Below the pieces are notes generated by a model that saw only the letters and a program-made list of their open reading frames with translations, was not told where the DNA came from and ran no database searches. A DNA stretch of 64,000 nucleotides, taken from positions 62,308,080 to 62,372,079 of the forward strand of contig NC_082694.2 in assembly GCF_949987515.2 (NCBI RefSeq), in the 5' to 3' direction. Source of the stretch: Delphinus delphis (Eukaryota > Chordata > Mammalia > Artiodactyla > Delphinidae). Positions within the stretch are counted from its first letter, which is position 1; each line of letters starts with the position of its first letter. The position numbers were made by a program, and so were the translations under genes. Below are positions 37,111-48,984 of this stretch, one piece after another.

Positions 37111-38824
37111 TTTTCCAGTTAAATCCAACACCATTGGACTTTTATTTTTCTTTATTTCATATTTGTCTCCTTTCTCTTTTCTAGGCAGATTAATGTACAT
37201 GGATACAAAAATGTTTGCATGGCAAAATATACTTCTACCTATGGTATTTGTTTTACACTGGCTGCCTGGACTCCTTGCTTGGTGCCCTGCAGTAAATGCT
37301 GCACTTTCCTTCTCCCCAACCTAGTCTCAGTAGATTGGCTTTACTGCATGCAGGTGAGCAGATCCAACTTTGCTTCGGTAACAGTAGTTTCCATCAGGAG
37401 AAAGGCAGCTTAGCAGCTGAGTTGGCAAGTAATCCTCTAAGTGTGTTCAGTTGAAGTGTGGAACCTGAGCTTGGGAAAGAGCAACTCCTATTTCTGCTTG
37501 ACCTTCCTCCCATCACCACCTTGAGTAATTGTCCTACTGAATACAGATCTAGCAGCTCAAGTCAGATAGATGGATGGCCACAGTGCATGGGTCTCCCAGA
37601 TCATCCAAACACACTAATTAGGGGTGCACTATATTTTACTATCTTAGATTGTAAGTAAAATAATTTAAAATAATGTCTGTATTTTGGGTGCTAGAAGAAA
37701 ATTTTGATATTATCAAATAGATATGTTTATTTATAGGCATGAACAACAAATTTTACTTGAGAATTTGTGTGAATTGAAATATTACAGTCTCTATCTTTAG
37801 ACACTGATATCATTATACATGCAGATTTTTTTCTTTTCAGATATTAAAGTAAAATAATTATAGCCTCTCAAATGATCCTTATGAGGATTTAAGTGCTTTA
37901 CTATTTCCCTATTATTGCACCTCACATTTTTCTTACTATATTGGGAAAAAAGGCACATAATTAGTTTCTAGTAGGGAATTTCCACTTTTATTTATGAATA
38001 TTATCATCCTATTATACCATCCAAATAAAAGACTATTTACTCTCTCAACTTTTGCATATAAAGAATCAAAATTAATTGTTTTTATTTTAGAGCTTGTTTA
38101 TTCTGTGATCCTAATAGTTTTGTGAAATAATGAAAACCATTTTCCATCTACTTGATATCTTGAAAGGTAATTTTACAAAATGGTAAAAAGGAACCATACA
38201 AGGTATTAGCTTTACTACATTCTGCATTCTAATAGACCAACGACCTAGAATGCTAAAAGTTTTCCTGTACCTGACACAAATTAACTAGAAACAATGCCAT
38301 TTTACTTCATTTTCATATTTATCGTTTCTTTTTCTTTTCTTTGTTTCAAATTATGAAATTGCGTCGACTCTTTGGCCTAGAGTCAGTCATTTCTTCTTCA
38401 GTGTTTCAAACCTTAATTCCAAATTAGTCCCCGCACTCAAGCTGACATTGTGAGTATACTTTTCACTACACAATGTTTAAAGAGCTCCTTACCCTAAAAT
38501 ATTAACCCCACCCCTTATCATTTCACCATTAATTCCTTAATTGTAGTTAACTTCTTAAATCCTACAGAGCCACTGTTCTATAAAACACAATGTGGGCAAT
38601 GCTGCTCTAGTAAACCCTTCTGGAAAGGACCATACTATAAGTTCTTTTTAGCAAACATTTTTTGCCACTTAATACTTCAATACAGATCAGTATGCATATC
38701 ATGTAGACCTTCAGGAGAGAAGGCTTTAAGGAACTGATAGTTCCAACTTATATTATAAAATTCTATGGTACAAAACCTGTGTCATGCTGTACTCCGTATT
38801 CCCACATATTACCTAATATCATGA
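37111..38824. other. Intergenic DNA, no gene seen
   Basis: Overlapping open frames of 60-90 codons at 37046-37658 lack known domains, and I see no exon structure that would join them. Confidence 0.5.
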
Positions 38825-39110
38825 AGCAGAGTAGAGTGTTAAAAGCAGGGATTCTAAAGACAACTGCTTTGGTTTGTATCTTAGCTCTGGTAATTTCTAG
38901 CATATGATCTAGATGAATTACTTAACCTTTCTTTCTCTGAATGAGTTACCTCACCTGTGAAAGGTGATAATAGTGCCTAATTCATGTGGCTGTGGTGAGG
39001 ATTAAAGGACATATGTAAAATGCTTGAAAAAGTGCCTGGCATGTGTAAAATTCACTTAGATTTTGTAATTATGATCTGTGCATAGAAGGTGCTGAGTAAG
39101 TGTAAGGCAT
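38825..39110 (+). repeat. MIR element, nearly full length
   Basis: The order of blocks follows MIR: agcagggattctaaag, tatcttagctctgg, gaattacttaacctttc, gtgaggattaaaggacatatg, then gtgcctggcatgtgtaaa. It is diverged, as expected for an ancient mammalian-wide SINE. Confidence 0.72.
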
Positions 39111-40084
39111 CAGTAATTGAATATGCAGTGGTGATTCTTACATTGTTTTCACCTTTACTGAAAACTTTTAGCAACTGCAGAAAGAGAGAATAAATTTTCA
39201 AAAATTAGTATAAAAGAAGATTGACCTAAGAGAAGGGCTACCCTGACAGGATTCATGAGAGATATGGACAGCACGGAACACAGAGAGAATCCCTGGATGA
39301 TTGGGGAAACACAAAGAATTAAAAAGAAGCCCCAGTAGGAGTTTCCTTAGATGCAACTTAACTAAGGATTTTTACAATACTTTAATGTGGAGAGATTTCA
39401 GATTAAATCCCTTTTGCAGGGAAAGAGTGATAAAGAAACAAATGCACCATATAAAATGATGTAAGGTTATTGAAATTTCCTAACAAAACTCACTGATTTT
39501 TAACTCTAGCTTATCTCTGTAATTATAGGTAATCACAGAGAATATACTGTTTAGCATATTTTTCTGTATGTACAAATACGTATATATATAGTGTTTTATT
39601 ATGTCTTCTGGATTGGTTTCATTCATCCTAAATTTAATTTATAAGGTACCTTCTATGGTCTTTAGCAAAAGCCTTTTTTAGTGTGATCAGATCAGGACAA
39701 CTGACTGAGCACATGCATCTCCTTCCTGCTCCAAATTTCTAGGAAAGGCAGAAAAAATACTTAATTACAGATTTGGAACACAAGACGTACACTTCATGGA
39801 CTTCAAAGTCTGAACATATCTTGAGAGGCAAAAGGAACTGAACATTTTACAGGAGTGGGTTTGTGTAAATGATGAAAGCAGCTACTTGCTTAGAAGCAGC
39901 AGCTGAGGAAGCAGGGAGATCTCTCAGGCAGCCATCAGGGTTATGGCCCAGGTACCTGTAAGAGAAACAACCAGACAGGCTACTACACCTCAGTCAGCAG
40001 GCAACAGACAGGTGGATGCCCAGGAGAGAATATAAAGAGGGCACTGCATCCCATACCCAGAAGATTAGTTACAAATGCATATTT
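39111..40084. other. Intergenic DNA, no feature seen
   Basis: No gene. The segment 39690-40010 is slightly less AT-rich and may be an old repeat that I cannot name. Confidence 0.45.
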
Positions 40085-40218
40085 TGTGCCACCCTGATAA
40101 TCACTGGGGTAATCTTCATGAGGGCAAAGAGGCTGACTGTTTTGTCTTTTGTTGGGATTTCCATGCTAGAAAAATGCCTGGTATATTATAGGCACTTAGT
40201 AAATATTTGTTAAAATAA
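40085..40218 (+). mobile_element. L2 LINE 3'-end relic
   Basis: Blocks catgagggcaaagaggctga, tttgtcttttgtt, aaatgcctggtatattatag and ggcacttagtaaatatttgt match the L2 3' end order. Confidence 0.65.
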
Positions 40219-40441
40219 CTCACACATTTTTGTAAAACAGGTTGTAGAAAGGAAAGAAGTTGCCATTTAACTTTGGCTGTCCATGTTTTACATCACTTCT
40301 ATATATAAGCTAGAATTGAACATTTTGTGAAAACTTGTGGGATTCAAGTATTCTTGGGAGATGTAAAATTGTTAATGAGTATTTTAAACACCAGATACTT
40401 CTGTCAAACTTAGGTAAAAAAAAAAAAAAGAAAAAGATTCC

Positions 40442-40647
40442 TTTTTTTTTTTTTTTCGGTACGTGGGCCTCTCACTGTTGTGGCCTCTCCCATTGCGGAG
40501 CACAGGCTCCAGACGCGCAGGCTCAGCAGCCATGGCTCATGGGCCCAGCCGCTCCGTGGCATATGGGATCTTCCCAGACCGGGGCAAGAACCTGTGTCCC
40601 CTGCATCGGCAGGTGGAATCTCAAACACTGCGCCACCAGGGAAGCCC
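40442..40647 (-). mobile_element. CHR-type SINE with 14-bp TSD
   Basis: This is a full-length SINE in minus orientation that begins with a T run and ends gccaccagggaagccc. The TSD aagaaaaagattcc is perfect at 40428-40441 and 40648-40661. Overlapping frames of 67-111 codons are SINE sequence. Confidence 0.95.
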
Positions 40648-40829
40648 AAGAAAAAGATTCCATTGTTTAACTGCTCTTCTTAGGAATGGAGAGTAGTTTT
40701 ATGGCAATGATTTCAGATGGAGTCGAGGTATGGGGATTGGCCTGGACATACTTCTTACAAGGCTGTCTTTCTGATCATAGTGTGAGTGCCACAAAGATTG
40801 GTGGCTGGGGTTTATTCTCCTTCACATGC

Positions 40830-40912
40830 CAACATCCTGACAATAGGGTCCAGCCCAGGATAGGCCATCAATAAATGTTTGGTGAATTAATATTTGAATG
40901 AGTGAGTAACTT
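40830..40912 (+). repeat. L2/MIR-type 3' tail
   Basis: The piece gtccagcccaggataggcca, followed by tcaataaatgtttggtgaat, is the common end of L2/MIR elements. Confidence 0.5.
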
Positions 40913-41399
40913 TGTTTCCCAAGAAGCGCAAATTCATGTTAAATTATTCTCTCTGTTTTTTGCCTTCACAGTTTTTCCTCCTAATTTGTTTATATATTCC
41001 AAATGCTCTAAACACTTAGGCATTCAGACTTTTTAGCATATATATTATCTCTTTGAGCAGAAATTAGCTACAGGGTAAAATGTCTCTGCTTCTGGCTAGC
41101 ATTTGTTATCTACTTTCTAAACATCTTCAGAGAGCTTAAGACTCTGGGAGGAGACAAACCGGTTAACAAATACCTGCAATAACATTTTGTACTGAGTGAT
41201 AGAAATCTGCTTAGGTTCTGAGGAAGGCAAAGGAATAGCAGAAGTGCTTCAGGAAGGTGTTAATGATGACTAGATATTTGTAAAGCAATCCAGCAAGCAG
41301 GAAAAGCTGGCCTTCCTTAGGGTTTCTGGTAACAGGTTGGCATATTCAGTCTCAGGCATGGCAGAAGAAACAAACTGAACTCCGATGACTGGAGCCTTT
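40913..41399. other. Intergenic DNA, no feature seen
   Basis: No gene or clear repeat. Confidence 0.5.
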
Positions 41400-42010
41400 T
41401 AGTCATTGCCTTATAAATATACCCAATGCACATTTCTAAAGAGTCTGTTATATTCTAGACTCTGGCAATAAAGCTGTGAAGACAAATCATTACCCTTACG
41501 GGCCTTATATTCTAGTAGTAAAGACAGACCTTAAAAAAGAAAAAAAAATGTATAGCATGATAAACAAAACGTAAGCACTAAGAGAAAAATAAAGCAAGTG
41601 AGAGGAATAGAAAATATCAGAGGGCAGTCAGGGAAAATGACATTTATATACGATCATAAAGAAGAGAGAAATGAGCCAAGTGGATAGGACTGAATGTGGT
41701 GGGGGGATGGGGGAATTCCAGGTGTGAAGGACAACCAATGCAAAGACACAGGAGGCAGGAGTATTTCTGGACAGTGTGGTAAGAGAGAAGAGTGTAGATT
41801 TGGTCAGAGAGGCGATGATGCCCCACAGCCCAGGGGGACTTATAGGACATAATGATGATTTGGCTTTCACAATGATGGAGTGGGAGGCCACTGAAGGATA
41901 CTGAGCTGAGGAATGGGACAATGTGACCTACATTTTGACAGGGTTCCGTACATGCTCAGAGAGGAAGGATAAGATCCAGGAGTGCCCTGAAGTCAGCTGA
42001 AGAAAATGTT
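41400..42010 (+). repeat. Ancient dispersed repeat, class uncertain
   Basis: The series of motifs ttaccctta...ccttatattctagtag, gggggaattccaggtgtgaa, gcaaagacacaggaggcagg, tggtcagagaggcgatgatg and gaggaatgggacaatgtgac follows an abundant old mammalian interspersed repeat known from many loci. I recognise the motif order but not the class with confidence. It contains the 97-codon minus-strand frame, which is therefore not a gene. Confidence 0.5.
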
Positions 42011-42810
42011 TTAAAGAAGATGGTGTGGGTCACTTGTGCCCAGTGTCATCAATAGGTCAAGTAAAAGTTGCCTGAAATGACCATTAGGTAAAGCAAGAGT
42101 GATGACATTGCTAAATCCTCTAAAACTGCAGATTTTTGGTGAAATGTTGGGGGCAAATGTCTAAATGGAGAAGTCATAGGGGAGGAAACAAAAAAGAAAA
42201 TCTTCACAAATTTGTTGTGATAAATAGTATGGATGCGATCTTGAAGGGGTCAAGGGCCATGGAAATAATTAATTCAGGAAAATATAGTGGTTTGTTTTGA
42301 ATTTTTGGTAGATGTTTTGCAAGCCAAGTGGCAGAAAGGTTGGAAAGGGTGATGCAAGCCTCAGAGTCCCAGAGGGAGGCTTTTCCAATGGGCCATTCAA
42401 AAGATAAGCACAGGATGTTTTGAAAGCGTAAACCAATTTTCCCAGAGAAGACGAGTTAACTTTTTATATTGTGTCACCGTTAAAAATTAAATTTTTACTT
42501 GGCTGTGTTAACTTTAACTAGCTTGTTATATGTGACACAATGCTGGCCAACAGGGTGAGCTAGTTTTCTTATAGTGGAGACGGTTGGGTGATGGAGCCTC
42601 ATTTCAAGACCCTAGTCTCCTTCCTGAGCAGCGGCAGATATTTACAGGCTGATGGATTGAGGTCAGGAGTGCAGATAGTGATTAAGCTGCATCATTCTTT
42701 GTGCAAAACTAATAAACTCACACAGGGTTGGATGCAGTGCCCTTGGCCTCATTAGCACTGTTTTCCAGCTTCTCCATGTATTCTGAAGAACAAATACATC
42801 TTTTCATGTT
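42011..42810. other. Intergenic DNA, no gene seen
   Basis: I see no gene. The first part may be a continuation of the preceding repeat. Confidence 0.45.
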
Positions 42811-43031
42811 TTTTATGGTTTCCTTTGCTGTGCAAAAGCTTTTAAGTTTCATTAGGTCCCATTTGTTTATTTTTGTTTTTATTTCCAGGTGGGATAGGGA
42901 GGTTGGGAGGGAGACTCAAGAGGGAGGAGATATGGGGATATATGTATATGTATAGCTGATTCACTTTGTTATAAAGCAGAAACTAACACACCATTGTAAA
43001 GCAATTATACTCCAATGAAGATGTTAAACAA
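42811..43031 (+). mobile_element. Short L1 with 5' inversion (L1-D, twin priming)
   Basis: The left part (42811-42889) is an ORF2 segment in minus orientation, matching L1-A around 4880-4952. The right part (about 42890-43031) is an L1 3' end in plus orientation that closes ctccaatgaagatgttaaac and an A-rich tail. Inverted upstream piece plus forward 3' piece, with the intervening kilobase missing, is the classical result of twin priming. I found no TSD. Confidence 0.85.
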
Positions 43032-43999
43032 AAAACAAAACTCTGTGAGCTACCAGGCCAGATAGAGATTTAAGAACCAGATTAAAATAAAAGGAAGTTA
43101 AAAAAACAAAAAACAAAAAAACAAATAAATACATCCAGGGCTGCCAACTACTTTCAGTTTTTTTTTATTCCTCCCAATGTTTTATCTTTCATCTCCTTTC
43201 AATCAAATCCTATGTGTTTCTATTCTATTTAAAAAAGAAAAAACTAGAACTTCACAAAGCATTTACCATAAGGGTTCAGAAAACCCCCGACCAAGTGCCC
43301 CAGGCAGACTTGTCATAGCATGAAAAATTAGTCTGAGTCTTTGCCCTGCCCTGTAAAACTACAGGAGTTTCCCTTGACTCTTGTCTTCTGGATTTTTCCA
43401 CAGGTGGTAGAACATTTTCCTTTTAAACTGCAGTTTGAGCAAAAAGTTTGTGGGCTCACAATGAAAATGCATAATGCTTTATAAAATAGTTTAGGGGTGA
43501 ATAGATTTTCAGAATAAATAAGTTTTGTGTGAGACTTTTACTTAATGGATTTTAACCTTAAATTTGTATGGTAAGCTTTGTCATAAGACAGGGGCACAGA
43601 CCCAAATATATTCAGGGATCAGGCAGATATACTAATGAATGAAACTGGCTGATATGTGACATTAGGGAGTGGTGGAACCTAGAGAAACAGAGAGTGCCTT
43701 CCCTACCCAAGTCCTAGGAGATGAGTGTGGGAATGGTGTGCTAGAATGAAAGGACAGAGACATCAAACTTCAAAATGCATGGAGAGGAAGTTGGTGTTTC
43801 ATTGTTGGAGCTAAGAGCAGAATACAACACAGTAGTGATTGAAAGGTAAAATAGTGGATGGATAACACAAAGTGGAACCAGGTCAGTAGACACAGGGTGT
43901 GAAATCAACGTTTAGGGTAAGTTTGGCATGATAATTCACTGGGCACAGGAATTCATATCTACAAAATGTTTGGCAGTCTGGGACCTACCTCCTAGGGAC
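43032..43999. other. Intergenic DNA, no gene seen
   Basis: A-rich start after the L1-D tail, then unrecognised sequence. Confidence 0.5.
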
Positions 44000-44459
44000 A
44001 TATCTAGGTTACCGACCAGGGTTCTTGGCCTCCATAATCAATAGAAATTGGTAAGAGGCCAGGCAAGAAATTCAGGCAAGGCTTTACTAGGGCCCCTGCT
44101 GAAGCAGGAGGGAGTGAAAACAAGTAACAGGTTCCCTTGCTCACTGGCCGATGGTGGTGAGCTGGTCCCTTACATGGGGTGAGGACAGGAGCAGGTCCAG
44201 GGGTTGGGCTGGAGGAGTGGCTTAGGTGGTCTGCCCACCCCTTTGGTGGTGGGTGTGCAGGGGGCATGTGCAGTACCCTGCTTTTGCTCCCAGCTCTTCA
44301 GAAGTGGCAGTTGGGTTTTTAGTCTTTTTGTATTTTGTTCATAATTTGCCCCAACTATATATGCATGCAGTTATTTTTAGTCCCTTATAATTTCTTTGTA
44401 TTTTGTTGCCCCGGTGCAAGCACTGCAGCAAAGGGTTCCGGGTCCCAGCCTGTCTCACC
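44000..44459 (-). mobile_element. Probable solo retroviral LTR, minus strand
   Basis: Read on minus, the segment begins tgagacaggctgggacccgg. It has a pyrimidine- and C-rich middle and a late agtaaagccttgcctgaatt, which looks like a decayed AATAAA signal with a U5-like end, finishing near accctggtcggtaac. No pol or env sequence flanks it. The overall look is that of a gammaretrovirus-like solo LTR, and exact ends and TSD are not clear. The 87-codon minus frame inside it is not a gene. Confidence 0.45.
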
Positions 44460-44480
44460 TGTGTCCTTTTTATAGATAAT

Positions 44481-44698
44481 GAGTTGACAGACATTTCTGT
44501 GAAGAGCCAGATAGTAAACATTTAAGCTATGTGAGTGAGCTCTAGGGTCTCTGTCTCAACTACTCAACTCTATCGTAGTAGTGTGCAGAAGCAACTATTA
44601 AAAATGTGGAGACAAATGAGTTATTCCAGTAAAGCCTTATTTATCAAAATGGGTTATGAATCAGATTTTGCTCATGGGCTATAGTTGGCCGAACTCTG
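44481..44698. mobile_element. hAT-type nonautonomous transposon relic
   Basis: Starts gagttgacagacatttctgt, with gaagagccagatagtaaaca and ctgtctcaactactcaactc following, and ends atagttggccgaactctg. This follows the same family as 15568 and 63098, in the opposite sense to 15568. Confidence 0.65.
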
Positions 44699-47199
44699 TT
44701 ACAGATGATGAAGTTGCTGCTGTTTCAAGAGATGCTAACAATCACCTAATGTTTAATTTAGAGTAGTTTTTCTCTCTATTTAAAGCCACTGATTTCTACA
44801 CACTTGATTGGATATTTCTGGACAAACACAAGATAGTTCTAAGATAGTTACAACTACAAATAACCCTTCAAATTTTCTAGTAATTTTCATCACATATATT
44901 CATTCATTTATTCGCCCAACAAATAATCATTGGATTTCTATTTTGCCCCAAGCATAGTCCTTGGTACTAGGAATATAGGAACAAACAAGATAGATAGATA
45001 CAAGTTCCTGTTGTCAAGGATAGTTACAGTTTATTGGAATTGTGATTTAATAGGTGAACATGAAAAATGATGTCTTGAAATTCCCTGGAAACTTTTCCCC
45101 TGGCACTCAGGAAAGAACATATCTTGAAAAATAAAGAACTGAAGAAGGGGAGTCTGAGTAGAGAGCATTTCTGTGTGCACTCCTCTCATTGACTCATATG
45201 AGGTCTAACTGCAGAGTCAGGTCCTAAGCAACAGGAAATGGTCAGTTATGGCTCCTGATCTTCAGTTGGTGCTGGTACAGCAAAGAAAAGGGAGGGGCTC
45301 TCTCCAGCTAGGAACTTCCTTACCTGCTTTTTTGGTTGTTTTATTCTCATAGAAAATTTCATTATGATACAATGGGGAGAGCTATTTTAAAATATGATTA
45401 AAATATGGATTTTTCTTGGGAGACGATGGCCAAATATTCTCTTTTAAAGTCATGATAATGATTTCTCATCATGGTCTGAAAGCAAAGAATAAACTGGTTA
45501 AAATGCTTGATAGATCCTGCGATATCAGTGCCAGTGCTTAGCAAAAGAGCTGGGGGCTAAAGTGCCCCATAAAGCATTCCATAGTAAAAGTGATGATAGT
45601 TTTAGTAAAATAAAATAGGATGATGGCCAAAGTGAAGATTTACTACAACTTCTCAAACAATATAATAGAAAAAAGAGTGGGATGGATTTTTTTTTTCTAT
45701 ATGATAGTTCAGCAGCCCACAGTTCTTCCCTCTGTTATTTTCAAAAATAAATCTTTCATAGTTCTTAAATGTGCCACTTTCTCATTGTAACTGTGCAGCA
45801 TTATAGTTTGAGATAATCAAGAACCCTGAAGGCAACTACTTTTCAAAATTTTTAGATCAAGCATGAGAACATAACCCTTGTGAATGTCATTTATGCTATA
45901 TTTCTATCATGGTATCAATTATTTATGTACAGTCTCTAATCTTCATGCATTTTTCAATGAAGGAATAGTTGCACAATGGATGTGCGTGGAGGATGGGGAA
46001 AGACATTTATAATGGGATGGAAATTGAGTGGTTACGTGAGGATAAAAAAGAACTGGAAATATTTTTTAAAGTACAATAAAAGCTTTGAATATCTCAATTC
46101 AGTAGGTACTTCTTAGACTGTAATTTTTACATATAGATCTAAAAAGATTATTAAACACATAGATGAAAGAAATCTTCCTTTCTAGTTGGTTTACTATCTG
46201 ACAATGGGGACACTGCTTGGGTGGCTTAATTTGATTCATAAAATGGAATAAGATAAAGTCTGATTACTTTGATATTTAATGAAATATCAGTTTAGTTATT
46301 TGATCATTACTAATCTTTTTACTTTTCAGCTTCTTTAAATAATTGTTCAAGCAGGTAATGAGATTTTTAATCTGTCCTATCATAGAGCAGCTACACAACC
46401 TTTTTTTAACCTATTTGCATGGGCAAATTTGATTTTACATATATATAATATATACACACACACACATACTCTACTATATTTAAGGTGATATATATTATTA
46501 TATTAATTAATTAATATATTAAGGTTTTATATATATTGCTTTGAACATAGTAGGAGTTTAATAATTTAGTTGTTGAAACAAGAAATCAAGAGATGAAAAT
46601 TTAAACTCTGATTTAACATGAATGCAAGTAGCATTTTTGGAGTAGATCATTGTCACCATCATTTCACTATCGTTCTTGGGGAAAGGCTATATTTCATGTT
46701 AGCAACAATTCAACCAAAGAATTTTTCATGAGGCTTGAACATTGGAAATTTATCTGTGTTAAATGCTATGAGGGTCTACTTTAAATGAGTTCCGAATGTA
46801 AAAGTTTTAGCCTTTAGCATTTTTGTAAATTTGATGATCTTGCATATATTTTTAAGTTAGGATTTGCTGATTCTTTTTGTTGATGTAAGTGTGACACCCT
46901 CAGGTAGTAAAACTGTACATAGTTCATTTTAACACGGTTTGAAGATATGTGTATATTTTGTTCTCCAATAAGAAAGACTTGAAGGAACATCAAGATCTTT
47001 GTTATATACCTAATTTTACATGAGGTTTATGAAACACTGTTTTTTTTTTCCACTTTAACGTTTTGAATATATTCTAGATTTCATCACCAGCAATACATAT
47101 GGAGAGGACAAATAGGTAAAATAAACAAATCCCTAATTAGTTTCTCTTATGCAAATATTTTCTGCACACCTATTTTCCATGAAGTATTATGCCTGACAT
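44699..47199. other. AT-rich intergenic DNA with simple repeats
   Basis: No gene. At 44900-45070 there is an old repeat-like start (attcattcatttattcgccc, then aacaaataatcattgg). At about 46436-46530 there is a compound ata/ca/taat low-complexity tract. The rest is unrecognised. Confidence 0.5.
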
Positions 47200-47500
47200 T
47201 TTAGTGAGCACCTAGAATACTAAGATGTTATTTGTTCCCAGTGGAAGAAATACAGCTAAAAAATAAATAGTGATATTATAGGGCAAAAGATAACTGCTCT
47301 GGGAGAGGAACAATTCAGTGCTATGGAAATTCACAAGAGTAAGCAGTTATAGTTTTATTAGGTGGAGGATGGATCAAAAGGGTTTTATAAAGAGTGTGAC
47401 ATTTGAGAATGACCTTGAAAATGAATAGGATTTCACAAAACAATAGGCAAGAGACTCCTAGGGGCTGAGAATAGCGTGATAAAGGAAGAGGCAGAAAAGT
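47200..47500 (+). repeat. Ancient dispersed repeat, class uncertain
   Basis: Motifs such as gtgacatttgagaatgacct, tgaaaatgaataggattt and caataggcaagagac resemble the same old mammalian repeat type seen at 41400. A run of ten G follows at about 47547-47556. Confidence 0.4.
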
Positions 47501-47888
47501 GAGGGCTGTGTTCAGGAATGTGTATAACAGGCAACCTATACAAATTGGGGGGGGGGTGTGACAGAGGAAGATTAGGCTTAAGATGTAGGCACTGTGGATG
47601 GGCCTTAATCTATGTGTCTGCACTTAATTCTTTGTCAATTAAAAGCAATAAGATGTTGTTTGTTTTAGTAGCGGATTGTTATAATCAGAGCTGTGACTTT
47701 GCAAAAGTGTTTTCCCTGGTTTGTTTGAGATACATTAAGGGCACCTTTGGAAAGGAGAGTTTGGTGGAGAGCTCACATTTACAGAGGGTATTTGAGGAAC
47801 TAGGATGGCTTCAATGTTAGTAGCATTTAACTTTGTGAATTTACCGTTTGGTGTCTGGACCTTTGCCTTGTAATCATACAAAAAAGAG

Positions 47889-48245
47889 ATGATTCAGTGT
47901 GTCAGAGTTGATCTCTTAAATATGCAGATAGGATTTTTTTTAATTTATTCATTTATTTTATTTTTTTGGCTGCGTTGGGTCTTCATTGCTGCACATTTTT
48001 TCCAAGGGACCGAGAAGCTGCTGGAGGTTTGGTTCTCCAGGCAGCAACCCGACGCAAACCAAGGATCTGGCGATCTTGGCACCATCCCAAGATCCGAGTG
48101 GGACATCCTTTTGAAGGATGTGCAATGCTCAATCATAAGTGTGACAAAAACTGACAAGCAGGAAGCATATGTACTCAGTGAGAGTAGCATATTTGTCTCC
48201 AAGAGACCTTTCATGTTGAAGACATGTGGTACCACCCACTTCTGA
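47889..48245 (+). other. Chimeric open frame joining flank, SINE and AMD1 sequence
   Basis: An ATG at 47889 opens a 118-codon frame. The first 30 or so codons come from flanking DNA and an antisense SINE fragment. From [14 protein letters not shown] onward it is AMD1 codons in frame. It ends at a frameshift-induced stop at 48245. The SINE-derived part reads [13 protein letters not shown], very hydrophobic. Expression is not shown by anything in the sequence. Confidence 0.25.
47934..47990 (-). mobile_element. SINE tail fragment abutting the AMD1 retrocopy
   Basis: The segment attttatttttttggctgcg with ttgggtcttcattgctgc is the reverse of a cetartiodactyl tRNA-SINE 3' region (consensus gcagcaacgaagacccaacg). 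It ends exactly where AMD1 begins, sharing gctgc with it. Confidence 0.6.
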
Positions 48246-48984
48246 AAGCACTGATTCCCCTGTTGAAACTTGCTAGGGATTACAGTGGGTTTGACTTAAT
48301 TCAAAACTTCTTTTATTCTGGTAAGAATTTCATGAAGCATTCTCACCAAGGGTACCCACACTGGAATTTCCAGGAAGAAATAGAGTTTCTTAATGCAATT
48401 TTCCCAAATGGGACAGCATGTTGTATGGGACGCATGAATTCTGATTGTTGGTACTTGTATACTTTGGATTAACCAGAGAGTCGGGTAATCAATCAGCCAG
48501 ATCAAACCCTGGAAATTCTGATGAGTGAGCTTGACCCAGCAGTTATGGACCAGTTCTACATGAAAGATGGTGTTACTGCAAAGGATGTCACTCATGAGAG
48601 TGGAATTCATGACCTGATACCAAGTTCTGTCATTGATGCCACACTGTTCAATCCTTGTAGGTATTCAATGAATGGAATGAAATCTGATGGAACTTATTGG
48701 ACTATTCACATCATTTCAGAACCATAATTTTCTTATGTTAGCTTTGAAACAAACTTAAGTCAGACCTCCTATGATGACCTGATCAGGGAAGTTGTGGAAG
48801 TCTTCAAGGCAGGAAAATTTGTGACCACCTGTTTGTAAATCAGAGTTCTAAATGTCACACAGTGCTTTCTTTGCCCCAGAAGATTGAAGGTTTTAAACGT
48901 CTTGATTACCAGAGTGCTATGTTGAATGATTACAATTTTGTTTTTACCAGTTTTGCTAAGAAGCAGCAACAACAGCAGAGTTGA
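47988..48984 (+). pseudogene. AMD1: AMD1 processed pseudogene, coding part
   Basis: This is an intronless copy of S-adenosylmethionine decarboxylase, the enzyme that supplies decarboxylated SAM for spermidine and spermine synthesis. It begins within the first codons (AAHFF; the native start codon is missing) and continues to KKQQQQ and a stop at 48984, about the 334-codon length of the family. The self-cleavage region is recognisable ([13 protein letters not shown], cleaved before the serine of ES in active enzymes). Lesions include a 1-bp loss near 48240, an in-frame stop after WYLYTLD near 48470, a stop after HIISEP near 48725 and further damage near 48835. The lack of introns, the co-copied 3' UTR and the multiple stops make it a dead retrocopy. 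It is too broken to yield active enzyme. Confidence 0.96.

Noticed and set aside
37046..37658. Cluster of overlapping short frames as possible exons
   Set aside because: They overlap in different frames, show no known domain and no coherent splice sites, and the region may begin with an old LINE-associated repeat.
46436..46530. AT-rich compound repeat as a replication origin or matrix attachment site
   Set aside because: Only low-complexity composition is visible, with no supporting motif.
47988..48984. AMD1 as a functional gene
   Set aside because: No introns, a missing start codon, several in-frame stops and a frameshift make it a processed pseudogene.
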